From assembly GCA_002423265.1 (NCBI GenBank), contig DIVE01000025.1:13262-24338 (forward strand): DNA of 11,077 nucleotides, read 5' to 3'. This DNA comes from Methylophilaceae bacterium UBA6140 (lineage in GTDB: Bacteria > Pseudomonadota > Gammaproteobacteria > Burkholderiales > Methylophilaceae). The first letter of the stretch is position 1; each line of letters opens with the position of its first letter. The translations under genes were made by a program, and so were the position numbers. The notes below the pieces were generated by a model. The model ran no database searches, was not told the DNA's origin, and saw nothing but the letters and a program-made list of their open reading frames with translations. Positions 1 to 7,692 of the stretch are shown in pieces.

Positions 1-622
1 GCACTTCGAACTTGCCGTCGGTAAATAACGGATGGCGGCTGATGTTCATTTTCTGCGTCATACGCAAACCGGTCGGCGCATAAGGGGTGGCGGCAACCTC
101 TGTCGATTCGCTCTCGAATCTTTTCATCACGTCTTCGCGCGTGGCCTTGATGGTATTGACGCGCAGATCGAGACTGGCAGACTGGTGCATGCTGCGGGCA
201 ATGGTCAACGCCTGATCTTCGCCGTACTGCGCGGCAAGTTTCTGCCACAGCCACTCGGGCATGTCGGCCTGTTGCGCAAGGCCGAGGCCAGCGGTCGACC
301 GGGCCTTGATTTCCTGCGCCCATTCCTTCTGCTGCTTGTTCAGGCTGGCATCGAGGTCGCGCATACTCAAGCCCTGCACCCGCAGAAACAGGGCCAACAG
401 CAATTTGCGCGGGTCTTCGCCGTCCGCCAGGTGCGCCAGCAAGGCCTTGCGCCGAAGAACGCCGTAAACGGATTCGGCGACAAAGGCGCGCTCCTTGTTG
501 CCCAGTTCGCGGTTGTTGCGGAAGAATGCACCGAGCTTGGCATCGGCCGGACCCGGTTTGTTCAGCACGTCGGCCAGCGCCATCGCGGTCAGGCGCATTA
601 AGTTGGAATCGATTTTGTTCAT
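1..622 (-). CDS. RsmB/NOP-family SAM-dependent RNA (cytosine-5) methyltransferase, N-terminal part
   Basis: The frame is open from an ATG at 622 to the window edge, giving 207 residues; the C-terminal catalytic part lies outside. What is visible fits the N-terminal half of RsmB/NOP proteins: a helical NusB-like region (ELGNKERAFVAESVYGVLRR at 39-58), then a PEWLWQKL segment (122-129), then LDLRVNT (151-157), and finally the TGLRMTQ...HPLFTDGKFEV stretch (184-207) that normally runs straight into the SAM-binding domain. Family members methylate cytosines in rRNA in the cytoplasm; the exact target cannot be told here because the PC and TC catalytic motifs are missing. The start overlaps the stop of the upstream DUF3108 gene in an ATGA arrangement (619-622). 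I see no Shine-Dalgarno, so translation is probably coupled to that gene. Family call is good; the choice between rsmB and a paralogue is open. Confidence 0.82.
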   Translation of the reverse strand, partial: MNKIDSNLMRLTAMALADVLNKPGPADAKLGAFFRNNRELGNKERAFVAESVYGVLRRKALLAHLADGEDPRKLLLALFLRVQGLSMRDLDASLNKQQKEWAQEIKARSTAGLGLAQQADMPEWLWQKLAAQYGEDQALTIARSMHQSASLDLRVNTIKATREDVMKRFESESTEVAATPYAPTGLRMTQKMNISRHPLFTDGKFEV

Positions 623-1716
623 TGCATGTTGTCGGTCTTGATGCTGGTGATGATTTGCTCGATCACGCTGCCGTCCTTTTCTGTTTTACGAATTTTTACC
701 GGCAGGTAGCGGTAATCCACGGCTAGCCAAAGCTCATTCTTTTCGTCGCCGTCGTCATTGGTATTTTCCAGATGCATGACGCGCACACTGCCTATTTTAG
801 TCGACAATTCCTCCTCACCGGCAAAACTGTAGGCATAAGCCTTGATACGTTTGCCATTGGTGATGTTAAGCATCATCTCCTGCAGCGGCGGCACAAACAT
901 GAACTGGTACATGAAACTCATCAGGTCCTGCGTGTCGCCGGGCAGCACCGAGGTCTGCACGCCTTTGCCGGTGGTCAGCGTCAACTTGCCATTATCCCAG
1001 TCGAAACTCGCCTGCTGGGCACGGGCAGAGCGGCCGTACTGGTAAACAAAACTCGATGGCTTCAACCCCTCCCGGGTCAGCTTGCCTTCGCTGCGTTGTA
1101 CCAGCTTGCCCGGAATGAAAATCGACGCCAGCCCCTTGGCTTCACTGACGCTTTCGAGCACGTAACTGCCATCGCCGGCAAGCGCGTAACGGACGCTGGT
1201 TTGACCTATTCTCGTACCTTCGGCGCCGCGCAGTATATCGAACTCCGACTCGATCAGTGTCAATGGCGGCAATGCCGGCTCTTCCGGCACAACCAGCGCA
1301 ACCTCGGTTTCCGGCTGCAGCTCGGTCTGGGCGGGCGCAGTGTTGGGCGCTGCGTCAACCGTTTCCATTGTTGCAGGCGGCGGCAGGTCCGGCACTGCAG
1401 CCTGCCCCATGACGGCAGGACTATCAGGCACCGGTTGCGGCTGTGCTTTTTCAGGCGGCAGCTGCGGTTTTGGCGCCGGCGCTTGCGGTTCTGAAGCTTG
1501 TGGCTGCGGCCTGACTGCCGGTGGTGTTGCAGACACCGGCTGTTCGACATGCGCCAAAAACCTGACTTCGACCACCTGCTTTTCAGGTTCAAGAAACGCA
1601 AATTTCAGATCGAGCTGCCCCAACAGTAGCAAATGGAGCAGAATGGAGAGCGCCAGCGCCAAAGCTGCGCGCAGCAGGGTGGGATAATCAGCGAATGGAG
1701 TCCATCTACTTCGCAT
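619..1716 (-). CDS. DUF3108 protein with TonB-like membrane anchor and Pro-rich linker
   Basis: 365 residues in three parts. Residues about 13-33 form one hydrophobic helix (LLRAALALALSILLHLLLLG) that likely anchors the protein in the inner membrane. Residues about 58-150 are a linker rich in Pro, Gln and Ala (many PQ, AP and PE pairs), as in TonB-like envelope-spanning proteins. Residues about 152-360 are a DUF3108 domain, a periplasmic all-beta domain of unknown function. Conserved blocks include GLKPSSF, DLMSFMYQFMFVPP and ELWLAVDYRYLPVKI. The start overlaps the preceding gene by 11 nt and the end overlaps the methyltransferase by 4 nt, so the three are probably co-translated. The domain is clearly paralogous to the one just upstream. 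A structural or scaffold role in the envelope is only an inference; no catalytic motif is seen. Confidence 0.85.
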   Translation of the reverse strand: MRSRWTPFADYPTLLRAALALALSILLHLLLLGQLDLKFAFLEPEKQVVEVRFLAHVEQPVSATPPAVRPQPQASEPQAPAPKPQLPPEKAQPQPVPDSPAVMGQAAVPDLPPPATMETVDAAPNTAPAQTELQPETEVALVVPEEPALPPLTLIESEFDILRGAEGTRIGQTSVRYALAGDGSYVLESVSEAKGLASIFIPGKLVQRSEGKLTREGLKPSSFVYQYGRSARAQQASFDWDNGKLTLTTGKGVQTSVLPGDTQDLMSFMYQFMFVPPLQEMMLNITNGKRIKAYAYSFAGEEELSTKIGSVRVMHLENTNDDGDEKNELWLAVDYRYLPVKIRKTEKDGSVIEQIITSIKTDNMQ

Positions 1717-2413
1717 GCAGACTGGTCAGCACCTGTTCAATGACGGCACCCTTATCGTCACGCATGATCAGCCTGACCGGCAGAAAATGGCTGGCCGCAC
1801 CGCCCAGCCAAAGCTCCTTGCTGTCTTCGTCGGCATTGTCGCCCGCATCCCGCAGATGCAAGGTCTTATAGCTGCCTGCCGGCACACTGACTGGCACATC
1901 GCGACCTGCGACATGGTACTCGTACATTTTGATTTTCTTGCCGGTCGTCACCGGCAGTTTGAATACATCCGCCGGCGGTTGCACGAACATGAACTGGTAA
2001 ATCAGGCTGCTGATATCCTGGGTACCCGGCAATAACTCGGCAGTAACCAGCTTGCCCTTGACCTTCATGTTGAGAGTTTTGGCGGCCCAGTCGAAATCCG
2101 TATAAAGCGAACGCTTCGGGTTGCCGGCCTGATGCAGCTCGAAATGCAGCGGTTTGAGACCGCCCTTGCCGACCTCGCCTTCGCTGGTCAGCCTGCGTTC
2201 GCCGAGCAATGCATAAACACCGATGCCTTTGGTGACACTCTCAATACGATATTTGCCGTTCTGCTCGCTATAGGTTTCCGTGATATTGGCGAACGGCTGG
2301 CCGTTGCGGCTGGCCTCGTAATTCAAGGTAACGGATTTGGGTGCGGCAATCGCCACCGACTGGCTCAGCGCCAGCAAAAACACGGCGATGATTTTTGAAA
2401 AAACGTGCTGCAT
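1706..2413 (-). CDS. Secreted DUF3108 protein
   Basis: 235 residues. An N-terminal signal peptide is visible: Lys7, hydrophobic core IIAVFLLAL, and a probable cut after AIA at about residue 23, so the mature protein is likely periplasmic. The rest is a single DUF3108 domain. Blocks shared with the downstream neighbour are GLKP, FDW, LLPGTQDISSLIYQFMFVQPP, KKIKMYEY, KELWLGG...FLPVRL and GAVIEQVLTS, at matching positions, so the two arose by duplication. The ATG at 2413 is preceded by a good ribosome site (GAGAAAGG, about 6 nt away). The gene follows purM after 92 nt and is the first of three overlapping genes. Function unknown; no enzyme motif is seen. Confidence 0.85.
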   Translation of the reverse strand: MQHVFSKIIAVFLLALSQSVAIAAPKSVTLNYEASRNGQPFANITETYSEQNGKYRIESVTKGIGVYALLGERRLTSEGEVGKGGLKPLHFELHQAGNPKRSLYTDFDWAAKTLNMKVKGKLVTAELLPGTQDISSLIYQFMFVQPPADVFKLPVTTGKKIKMYEYHVAGRDVPVSVPAGSYKTLHLRDAGDNADEDSKELWLGGAASHFLPVRLIMRDDKGAVIEQVLTSLHAK

Positions 2414-2454
2414 GATGGACCTTTCTCAATGACCAGTCTGCCCAACGCGCGAAT

Positions 2455-2476
2455 GCGGCCGCCGGTTGGCAGCCGC
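2455..2476 (-). other. GC-rich intergenic hairpin between purM and DUF3108 gene
   Basis: The 92-nt gap between purM and the next gene contains a 9-bp stem with a 4-nt loop: on the minus strand GCGGCTGCC, loop AACC, GGCGGCCGC, with one G-U pair. No T-run follows on either strand, so it is not a canonical intrinsic terminator. It could act as an attenuator, a processing or stability element that sets the ratio of purM to the downstream genes, or be chance in GC-rich DNA. Confidence 0.4.
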
Positions 2477-2505
2477 CGAGGCACAAACTAGAGGCAAAGC
2501 ACAAC

Positions 2506-3579
2506 CTAAACTACGACGGTAGGTGCTTCTCCGGCAGACTGTGGCCGGATAGTACCGATCACCGCAACCTGCTCGCCTTCTGCCGCCAGCAGCTTTTGCG
2601 CTGCCTCCGCGTCTTCAGCGGCGACAATGACGACCATACCGATACCGCAATTGAAGGTACGGTACATTTCGTCGTCAGTCACGTTACCCTGCGCCTGCAG
2701 CCAGCCGAACAGCGGCGGCATCTGCCAGCTGCCCTTCTTCACCTCTGCGGTCAGCCCTGCAGGTAGCACGCGCGGCACGTTTTCGGTGATGCCGCCGCCG
2801 GTGATATGCGCCATGCCCTTGACCTTGACTGCGGAAAGCAGCTTCAACAGCGGCTTCACATAGATGCGGGTAGGCGCCATGACGACATCGCGGAACGGCC
2901 TTCCATGAAAATCAGCACTCATGTCGATGCCGGATTTGTCGATCAGCTTGCGGATCAGCGAATAGCCGTTGGAGTGCGCGCCGCTCGAAGCCAGCCCGAG
3001 CACGACATCACCGGCGGCGATGGTGGAACCGTCGATGATGGCATCACGGTCAACCGCGCCGACAGCGAAGCCGGCCAAGTCGTATTCACCTACGGGGTAC
3101 ATGCCGGGCATCTCGGCGGTCTCGCCCCCGACCAGCGCGCAGCCGGCCTGTTCGCAACCCTGGGCAATGCCCTTGATCACCTGTGCTGCAGTGCTGACTT
3201 CCAGCTTGCCGCAGGCGAAGTAATCAAGGAAAAACAGCGGTTCCGCGCCCTGCACCAGAATATCGTTGACGCTCATCGCCACCAGATCGATACCGACGGT
3301 ATCGTGCTTGTCGAGCTGGAAAGCCAGCTTGAGTTTGGTGCCGACGCCGTCAGTGCCGGAAACCAGCACCGGATTCTTGAATTTCTTCGGCATCTCGAAC
3401 AGCGAACCGAAGCCGCCGATCCCGCCCATGACCTCAGGTCGCATGGTGCGCTTTGCAAACGGTTTGATCTGCTCGACCAGCGCATCGCCCGCTTCCATAT
3501 CGACACCTGCATCGCGATAACTGATCGAAGTTTTTGCTGCATCACCGTTCGAAGAATTAGAATTCAACTGCGTTCTCAC
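2506..3579 (-). CDS. purM: Phosphoribosylformylglycinamidine cyclo-ligase (AIR synthetase) PurM
   Basis: 357 residues, near the family's usual 345-350. PurM is the cytoplasmic enzyme of purine synthesis that closes the imidazole ring, turning FGAM and ATP into AIR. Family signatures in order: [17 protein letters not shown] (19-35), [10 protein letters not shown] (52-61), the ATP-site glycine-rich SGTDGVGTK (74-82), [11 protein letters not shown] (96-106), GGETAEMPG (151-159), and later HSNGYSL, RIYVKP and [12 protein letters not shown]. The start is GTG at 3579; an in-frame TTG at 3567 is an alternative, since the GGAAAG next to the GTG is unusually close and a GTGAG lies at better spacing from the TTG. 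Both give essentially the same enzyme. It diverges from the PerM-like gene across 57 nt. purN does not follow it here. Confidence 0.97.
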   Translation of the reverse strand: MRTQLNSNSSNGDAAKTSISYRDAGVDMEAGDALVEQIKPFAKRTMRPEVMGGIGGFGSLFEMPKKFKNPVLVSGTDGVGTKLKLAFQLDKHDTVGIDLVAMSVNDILVQGAEPLFFLDYFACGKLEVSTAAQVIKGIAQGCEQAGCALVGGETAEMPGMYPVGEYDLAGFAVGAVDRDAIIDGSTIAAGDVVLGLASSGAHSNGYSLIRKLIDKSGIDMSADFHGRPFRDVVMAPTRIYVKPLLKLLSAVKVKGMAHITGGGITENVPRVLPAGLTAEVKKGSWQMPPLFGWLQAQGNVTDDEMYRTFNCGIGMVVIVAAEDAEAAQKLLAAEGEQVAVIGTIRPQSAGEAPTVVV

Positions 3580-3636
3580 TTTCCACTAAAAAACATCAAG
3601 ATAAATCATCCGTTTGAAGGCATAATTTTACCCGAT
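3580..3636. promoter_or_regulatory. Divergent promoter region purM / perM-hda operon
   Basis: This 57-nt A+T-rich gap separates two divergent start codons, so promoters for both must lie in it or inside the gene ends. On the plus strand CATAAT (3621-3626) resembles a -10 box and would place transcription start within a few nt of the ATG at 3637. GAAGG (3616-3620) is 16 nt from that ATG, too far for a normal ribosome site. A very short or absent leader for the plus-strand operon is therefore possible. No convincing -35 box was found on either strand. Confidence 0.35.
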
Positions 3637-4716
3637 ATGACGACGAAACGAGAAAACGTATTACCCGATTACCGCATCATGCTGCTCGCAGCCGGGTTTC
3701 TGCTTGTTTTCTATTTATTGCTGCCGATCATGGGGCCATTTCTGATGGCCGCAATTCTGGCCTACATCTTCAAACCGCTGGTGGATGTATTCAGCCGCTG
3801 GCGCATCGGCTTCCTGATTTTCGGCCGCACGACCGCCACCTTGCTGGTCATGCTGCTACTGGCCGGATTTACACTGTTGCTGCTACTGCTCATCGTGCCC
3901 ATGCTGCAAAAAGAAATATTGCTGATCATTCAACGCTTGCCGGATTTTGCCGCCATGCTCAAAAACCGTATCGAGCCTTTGCTGATGCAATATTTCGGCG
4001 TTCCGCTCTCGATCGACATCGCGCAATTGCAATCCATGCTCACCAAGCACTGGCAAACGGCCGGTAACTTTGCTACACAATTGCTGGCAGCAATTGGCAA
4101 CAGGGGCTTCGCCATTGTCGGCTGGTTCATCAACCTGCTGCTGGTTCCCGTAGTGCTGTTCTATATGCTGCGTGACTGGCATGGCATGGTGAATCGCATT
4201 GCCCGGCTGATTCCGCGCCGCTGGTACGAGAAAACCGCGCTGGTCGCCAGCGAAATCGATCAGGTGCTCGCCGAATTCTTGCGCGGACAGCTTTCGGTCA
4301 TGCTGATGATGACGCTGTTCTACGCTGTCGCGCTGATGTCCATCGGTCTTGAAATGGCGTTACCGGTCGCCCTGATCGCAGGCTTGCTCGGTTTCATTCC
4401 TTATGTCGGCGTCACCGTCGGCCTGTTGCTGGCATTGATGGCAGCCGCCCTGCAGTTCGCCAGCCTGGGCGAGATCGTGCCGGTGCTACTGGTGTTCATC
4501 GTCGCGCAACTGCTCGAAGGTATGGTGCTCACCCCGTGGCTGGTGGGCGATCGCATCGGCTTGCATCCGGTCGTGGTCATTTTCACACTGCTTGCAGGCG
4601 GCCAGCTCTTCGGCTTTGCCGGCATCCTGCTGGCGCTGCCGGTCGGCGCCGCCATCGCTGTCGGTCTGCGCCATGCGAGGCAAGGCTATCTTGCCAGCGA
4701 CACCTACCTGAAATAA
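3637..4716 (+). CDS. perM: AI-2E transporter family (PerM-like) integral membrane protein
   Basis: 359 residues from ATG 3637. The frame stays open far upstream (to 2806) but that part lies opposite purM and is not coding; the protein-like sequence begins at MTTKRENVLPDYRI. Membrane helices are clear: paired N-terminal segments (about 14-32 and 33-50), 66-90, then a soluble helical stretch (about 91-145), and five or so C-terminal segments from about 155. Family signatures are FIPYVGVTVG (253-262) and LTPWLVGDRIGLHPVVVIF (298-316). Members include the E. coli autoinducer-2 exporter TqsA, PerM and Na+/H+ antiporters; the substrate here is unknown. The name perM rests on the neighbourhood, since E. 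coli perM sits beside bepA and near hda and purM. hda starts 5 nt downstream. Confidence 0.88.
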   Translation: MTTKRENVLPDYRIMLLAAGFLLVFYLLLPIMGPFLMAAILAYIFKPLVDVFSRWRIGFLIFGRTTATLLVMLLLAGFTLLLLLLIVPMLQKEILLIIQRLPDFAAMLKNRIEPLLMQYFGVPLSIDIAQLQSMLTKHWQTAGNFATQLLAAIGNRGFAIVGWFINLLLVPVVLFYMLRDWHGMVNRIARLIPRRWYEKTALVASEIDQVLAEFLRGQLSVMLMMTLFYAVALMSIGLEMALPVALIAGLLGFIPYVGVTVGLLLALMAAALQFASLGEIVPVLLVFIVAQLLEGMVLTPWLVGDRIGLHPVVVIFTLLAGGQLFGFAGILLALPVGAAIAVGLRHARQGYLASDTYLK

Positions 4717-4721
4717 GCCGT

Positions 4722-5351
4722 ATGAAACAATTGCTGTTGGATATTCAACCGGCGCCGCCGCCTTCGCTGGAGAACTTCGTCATCGGCCGCAACGCTGAAG
4801 CACTGGACAGTCTTCGCCGCGTGGCAAGCGGCCAATCCGACCAGCGCTTTATCTATCTATGGGGCGCAGAAGGCTGCGGCAAGACCCATCTGCTGAAATC
4901 CTGTGCGATGCTGGCCGCCCGGCTCGATCTGCCGCTAACGACAGCCGATGACGTGCATTTGCTGACGGAAGAAGCGCAGATTCAACTATTCAACACGTTT
5001 AACCACCTGCGCGAAAATCCCGCTGCCGGTGTTCTGGTCAGTGCCGGTCTCGCCTCCCCGATGCAGATGGCATTACGCGACGACCTCGCCACGCGCCTGG
5101 CCTGGGGGCTGGTCTATCAGCTGCATCCGCTGACGGACGAAGAAAAAGCCCGCGCCCTGCGCACCCATGCCTCTGAGCGCGGCATGAAACTGCCGGATGA
5201 AGTGGTGGATTACTGCCTGCGCTACCTGCGCCGCGATCTGCCTACACTGATGGCAACCCTGGACGCGCTCGACGAATGGTCGCTGACGACCAAGAAACCG
5301 GTCACCGTCCCCATGTTGCGCAAACTGCTGCAACTTCCCTTGAACATTTGA
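4722..5351 (+). CDS. hda: DnaA regulatory inactivator Hda (short variant)
   Basis: 209 residues from ATG 4722; the longer open frame upstream overlaps perM and is not used. Hda is a DnaA-like AAA+ protein that, bound to the DNA-loaded sliding clamp, stimulates hydrolysis of DnaA-ATP and so limits replication initiation. Visible: a clamp-binding-like QLLLDI at 3-8, N-linker ENFVIGRNAEAL (17-28), Walker A GAEGCGKT (48-55), Walker B-like TTADD (73-77), a strand with VLVSAG in the sensor 1 area (104-109), the box VII arginine TRLAWG (R125), and the sensor 2 region RRDLPTL (170-176). Only 17 residues separate the end of Walker A from the start of Walker B; in E. coli Hda this stretch is about 20 residues longer. 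No clear ribosome site is seen, so translation is likely coupled to perM, 5 nt upstream. Confidence 0.92.
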   Translation: MKQLLLDIQPAPPPSLENFVIGRNAEALDSLRRVASGQSDQRFIYLWGAEGCGKTHLLKSCAMLAARLDLPLTTADDVHLLTEEAQIQLFNTFNHLRENPAAGVLVSAGLASPMQMALRDDLATRLAWGLVYQLHPLTDEEKARALRTHASERGMKLPDEVVDYCLRYLRRDLPTLMATLDALDEWSLTTKKPVTVPMLRKLLQLPLNI

Positions 5352-5365
5352 ATGCCCAAGACTGC

Positions 5366-7000
5366 ATGATCAGACTGACCGAAATCAAACTGCCAATCGA
5401 AAAAGCGCCATCGCTCGTTCACCAATCGGACGAAATCAAGGCGGCCATCCTGAAAAAACTGGGGATTGCGGAAAACGATCTGCTGCGCTTCGAGATTTTC
5501 AAGCGCGGCGTCGATGCACGCAAATCACATGCCATTCTCTATGTTTACAGCATCGACGCGGAAGTCAGGAACGAAGCCACACTGCTGGAAAAATTCCGCA
5601 AGGATCCGCACGTCAATCCATCGCCCGACACCAGTTACAAGTTTGTTGCCGGGGCACCGTCGACACTGCAAGAGCGCCCGGTCATCGTCGGCTTCGGGCC
5701 TGCAGGCATCTTTGCCGCGCTGATTCTTGCCCAATCAGGCTTTCGGCCCATCGTGCTGGAGCGTGGCAAGGCCGTGCGCGAGCGCACCAAGGACACCTGG
5801 GGGCTCTGGCGCAAATCGACGCTCAACCCGGAATCCAACGTGCAATTCGGCGAAGGCGGCGCCGGCACTTTTTCCGATGGTAAGCTCTACAGCCAGATCA
5901 AGGACCCCAAACACTACGGCCGCAAGGTCCTGCAGGAATTCGTCAAGGCCGGTGCGCCGGAAGAAATTCTTTACGTCAGTCATCCGCATATCGGGACCTT
6001 CAGGCTGGTCGGCATGGTGGAAGAAATGCGCAACACCATCATTCAGCTTGGCGGCGAGATCCGCTTCCAGAGCCGAATGGAGGATATCGAACTGGATCAC
6101 GGCGAAGTCAGCGCGGTGCTGCTGCAAAACGGCGAGCGCATTCCGACGCGACACCTGGTGCTGGCGGTCGGCCACAGCGCGCGCGACACCTTCGAGATGA
6201 TCCACAAACGGGGGATTTACATTGAGGCGAAACCTTTTTCCATCGGCTTCCGCATCGAGCACCCGCAATCGCTGATCGACCGCGCGCGCTATGGCAAGAG
6301 CTACAGCGAAGAACTGCTGACCAAGCTCGGTGCAGCCGATTACAAACTGGTGCATCACGCCAGCAACGGACGCTCGGTCTACAGCTTCTGCATGTGCCCG
6401 GGCGGCACGGTCGTCGCTGCAACCTCGGAGGAAGGCCGCGTTGTCACCAACGGCATGAGCCAGTATTCACGCAACGAACGCAACGCCAACGCCGGCATCG
6501 TCGTCGGCATCACGCCGGAAACCGATTACCCCGGCGACCCGCTGGCCGGCATGCGTTTTCAGCGCGAGCTGGAATCCCGTGCCTATGTGCTGGGCGGCAG
6601 CAATTACAGCGCGCCGGGGCAGCTGATCGGCGATTTTCTTGCCAACCGCGCTTCCACACAACTGGGCGAAGTCACCCCTTCCTATACTCCGGGCGTGCAC
6701 CTGACCAACCTCAATACCGTATTACCGGAATATGCAATCACGGCGATCCGCGAGGCCATTCCCGCCTTCGCCAGACAAATCAAGGGGTTCGATCTGGCCG
6801 ATGGCGTATTGACCGGCGTGGAAACCCGCACTTCGTCGCCGATCCGCATCAAACGCGACGATATCAACCTGCAAAGCATCAACACCCGCGGCCTCTACCC
6901 GACCGGCGAGGGCGCAGGCTACGCCGGCGGCATTCTGTCGGCTGCGGTGGATGGAATCCGGGTGGCGGAAGCAGTCGCCGGGTGCATGTCAAAGGAGTAA
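5366..7000 (+). CDS. FAD-dependent dehydrogenase of the COG2509 type
   Basis: 544 residues from ATG 5366, 14 nt after hda. Residues 1-95 form a small alpha/beta domain typical of this group (FEIFKRGVDARKSHAILYVYSIDAEV). A Rossmann dinucleotide fold starts at about 104, with VIVGFGPAG (106-114) and the ribose-binding acid in VLERGK (E132). Further group signatures are NVQFGEGGAGTFSDGKL, the MCPGG segment (C342, C344, 343-347), TSEEGRVVTNGMS, and a C-terminal FAD motif GEGAGYAGGI (514-523). It has no signal peptide and should be cytoplasmic. The in vivo substrate of this widespread family is not established. The cysteine pair at MCPGG could take part in redox chemistry; that is an inference. 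The first in-frame residues upstream of ATG 5366 overlap hda and do not look like the family. Confidence 0.88.
   Translation: MIRLTEIKLPIEKAPSLVHQSDEIKAAILKKLGIAENDLLRFEIFKRGVDARKSHAILYVYSIDAEVRNEATLLEKFRKDPHVNPSPDTSYKFVAGAPSTLQERPVIVGFGPAGIFAALILAQSGFRPIVLERGKAVRERTKDTWGLWRKSTLNPESNVQFGEGGAGTFSDGKLYSQIKDPKHYGRKVLQEFVKAGAPEEILYVSHPHIGTFRLVGMVEEMRNTIIQLGGEIRFQSRMEDIELDHGEVSAVLLQNGERIPTRHLVLAVGHSARDTFEMIHKRGIYIEAKPFSIGFRIEHPQSLIDRARYGKSYSEELLTKLGAADYKLVHHASNGRSVYSFCMCPGGTVVAATSEEGRVVTNGMSQYSRNERNANAGIVVGITPETDYPGDPLAGMRFQRELESRAYVLGGSNYSAPGQLIGDFLANRASTQLGEVTPSYTPGVHLTNLNTVLPEYAITAIREAIPAFARQIKGFDLADGVLTGVETRTSSPIRIKRDDINLQSINTRGLYPTGEGAGYAGGILSAAVDGIRVAEAVAGCMSKE
6992..6996 (+). promoter_or_regulatory. 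Strong ribosome-binding site for the DUF3147-like gene
   Basis: AAGGAG sits in the last codons of the dehydrogenase gene (Lys-Glu-stop) and 7 nt before ATG 7004. It fixes the start of the small membrane protein and gives it independent ribosome entry within the operon. Confidence 0.8.
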
Positions 7001-7003
7001 ACC

Positions 7004-7354
7004 ATGAGCTGGATCGTGACCAAATATCTGCTGACTGCCGGCGTGGTTGTGCTGGTTTCCGAGCTCGCCAAACGCAGCGACAAACTGGGCGGCTTCGTTG
7101 CCGCACTGCCGCTGGTGACGGTGCTAGCCCTGATCTGGCTGTATGTCGAAGGGCAATCCGGCGAGAAAATCGCCAATCATGCCTGGTATACCTTCTGGTA
7201 CGTGATTCCGACCCTGCCGATGTTTCTGCTGTTTCCCTGGCTGCTGCCGCGCCTCGGGTTCTGGCCCACGCTGGGGAGTTGCGTAGTCGTCACCGTCTGC
7301 AGTTTCGGCCTGTTTGCGCTGCTGGTAAAAAGATTCGGGATCGATCTGCTTTAA
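7004..7354 (+). CDS. DUF3147-like small integral membrane protein
   Basis: 116 residues, almost all hydrophobic, with four likely membrane helices at about 5-22, 30-46, 61-80 and 88-108. The sequence KYLLTAGVVVLVSELAKRS followed by KLGGFVAALPLVTVLALIWLY is what I recall for the DUF3147 family of unknown function, also about 115 residues long. It is the last gene of the perM-hda-dehydrogenase operon, starting 3 nt after the dehydrogenase stop with an excellent ribosome site. A short amphipathic C-terminal tail (KRFGIDLL) follows. Transport or a membrane-partner role for the dehydrogenase is possible, but nothing in the sequence decides it. Confidence 0.8.
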   Translation: MSWIVTKYLLTAGVVVLVSELAKRSDKLGGFVAALPLVTVLALIWLYVEGQSGEKIANHAWYTFWYVIPTLPMFLLFPWLLPRLGFWPTLGSCVVVTVCSFGLFALLVKRFGIDLL

Positions 7355-7376
7355 GCGGCCGTCTGCATCAGGCCGC
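7355..7376. terminator. Inverted repeat between converging operons (possible weak terminator)
   Basis: GCGGCC (7355-7360) and GGCCGC (7371-7376) can form a 6-bp stem with a 10-nt loop, placed exactly between the stop codons of the two converging operons and running into the last codons of soxZ. It has no T-run on either side, so it is not a standard intrinsic terminator. Position is the main argument for it. Confidence 0.3.
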
Positions 7377-7682
7377 CGTCACCGCAATCTCGCCGGAGCC
7401 GCTTTCGCCCCGGTTGTCGTGCCAGGTAATGGCAACCTTGTCGCCGACCTTGGCATCGCGCAGGTAAAAGGTCAGATACGGATTTTTGGAAACACCGGTG
7501 CCCCATTGCGCTTCCAGCACGGGCTTGCCATTCAGCGTGGCCGTCACCAGCTGAATGAAATGAGCAGGCACAGTCTCATCCAACGCATTCTTGCGGCGGC
7601 CGGTTTCCATCGGGTGGCTGATCAGGGCTTTCACCTCGGTAATGCCCGCTTTCAGCTGGGCGCGCATTTTCATGTCTCTCAT
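7368..7682 (-). CDS. soxZ: Thiosulfate-oxidation carrier subunit SoxZ
   Basis: 104 residues, the usual length for SoxZ. It has an immunoglobulin-like fold and pairs with SoxY to make the periplasmic carrier to which sulfur intermediates are attached during oxidation by the Sox system. Family features: MRAQLKAGITEVKALISHPMETG near the start, AHFIQLVTATLNGKPVLEAQWG in the middle, then VSKNPYLTFYLRDAKVGDKVAITW.DN.G. It has no signal peptide of its own, as usual, and would be exported together with SoxY by the Tat route. An AGGGGA ribosome site (7689-7694) overlaps the soxY stop and lies 6 nt before the ATG, so soxY and soxZ are one translation-coupled unit. Other sox genes are not in this window. 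Confidence 0.95.
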   Translation of the reverse strand: MRDMKMRAQLKAGITEVKALISHPMETGRRKNALDETVPAHFIQLVTATLNGKPVLEAQWGTGVSKNPYLTFYLRDAKVGDKVAITWHDNRGESGSGEIAVTAA

Positions 7683-7692
7683 GCTTTATCCC

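Noticed and set aside
772..1494. A 240-codon plus-strand frame opposite the anchored DUF3108 gene
   Set aside because: Antisense shadow; ends in an Arg/Cys-rich stretch created by the Pro-rich linker repeats on the coding strand.
2268..2504. A 78-codon minus-strand frame in the purM-DUF3108 gap, possibly a small gene
   Set aside because: Two thirds overlaps the DUF3108 signal-peptide region out of frame; no ribosome site or protein-like pattern was found.
2806..3636. A 277-codon in-frame extension upstream of the PerM-like gene
   Set aside because: It lies wholly antisense to purM apart from the short gap, has no membrane or family features, and family-like sequence begins at ATG 3637. Long antisense frames are common opposite GC-rich genes.
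6394..7467. A 357-codon plus-strand frame overlapping the dehydrogenase and DUF3147 genes
   Set aside because: Arg/Pro/His-rich out-of-frame product overlapping two genes with recognisable families and running into soxZ on the other strand.
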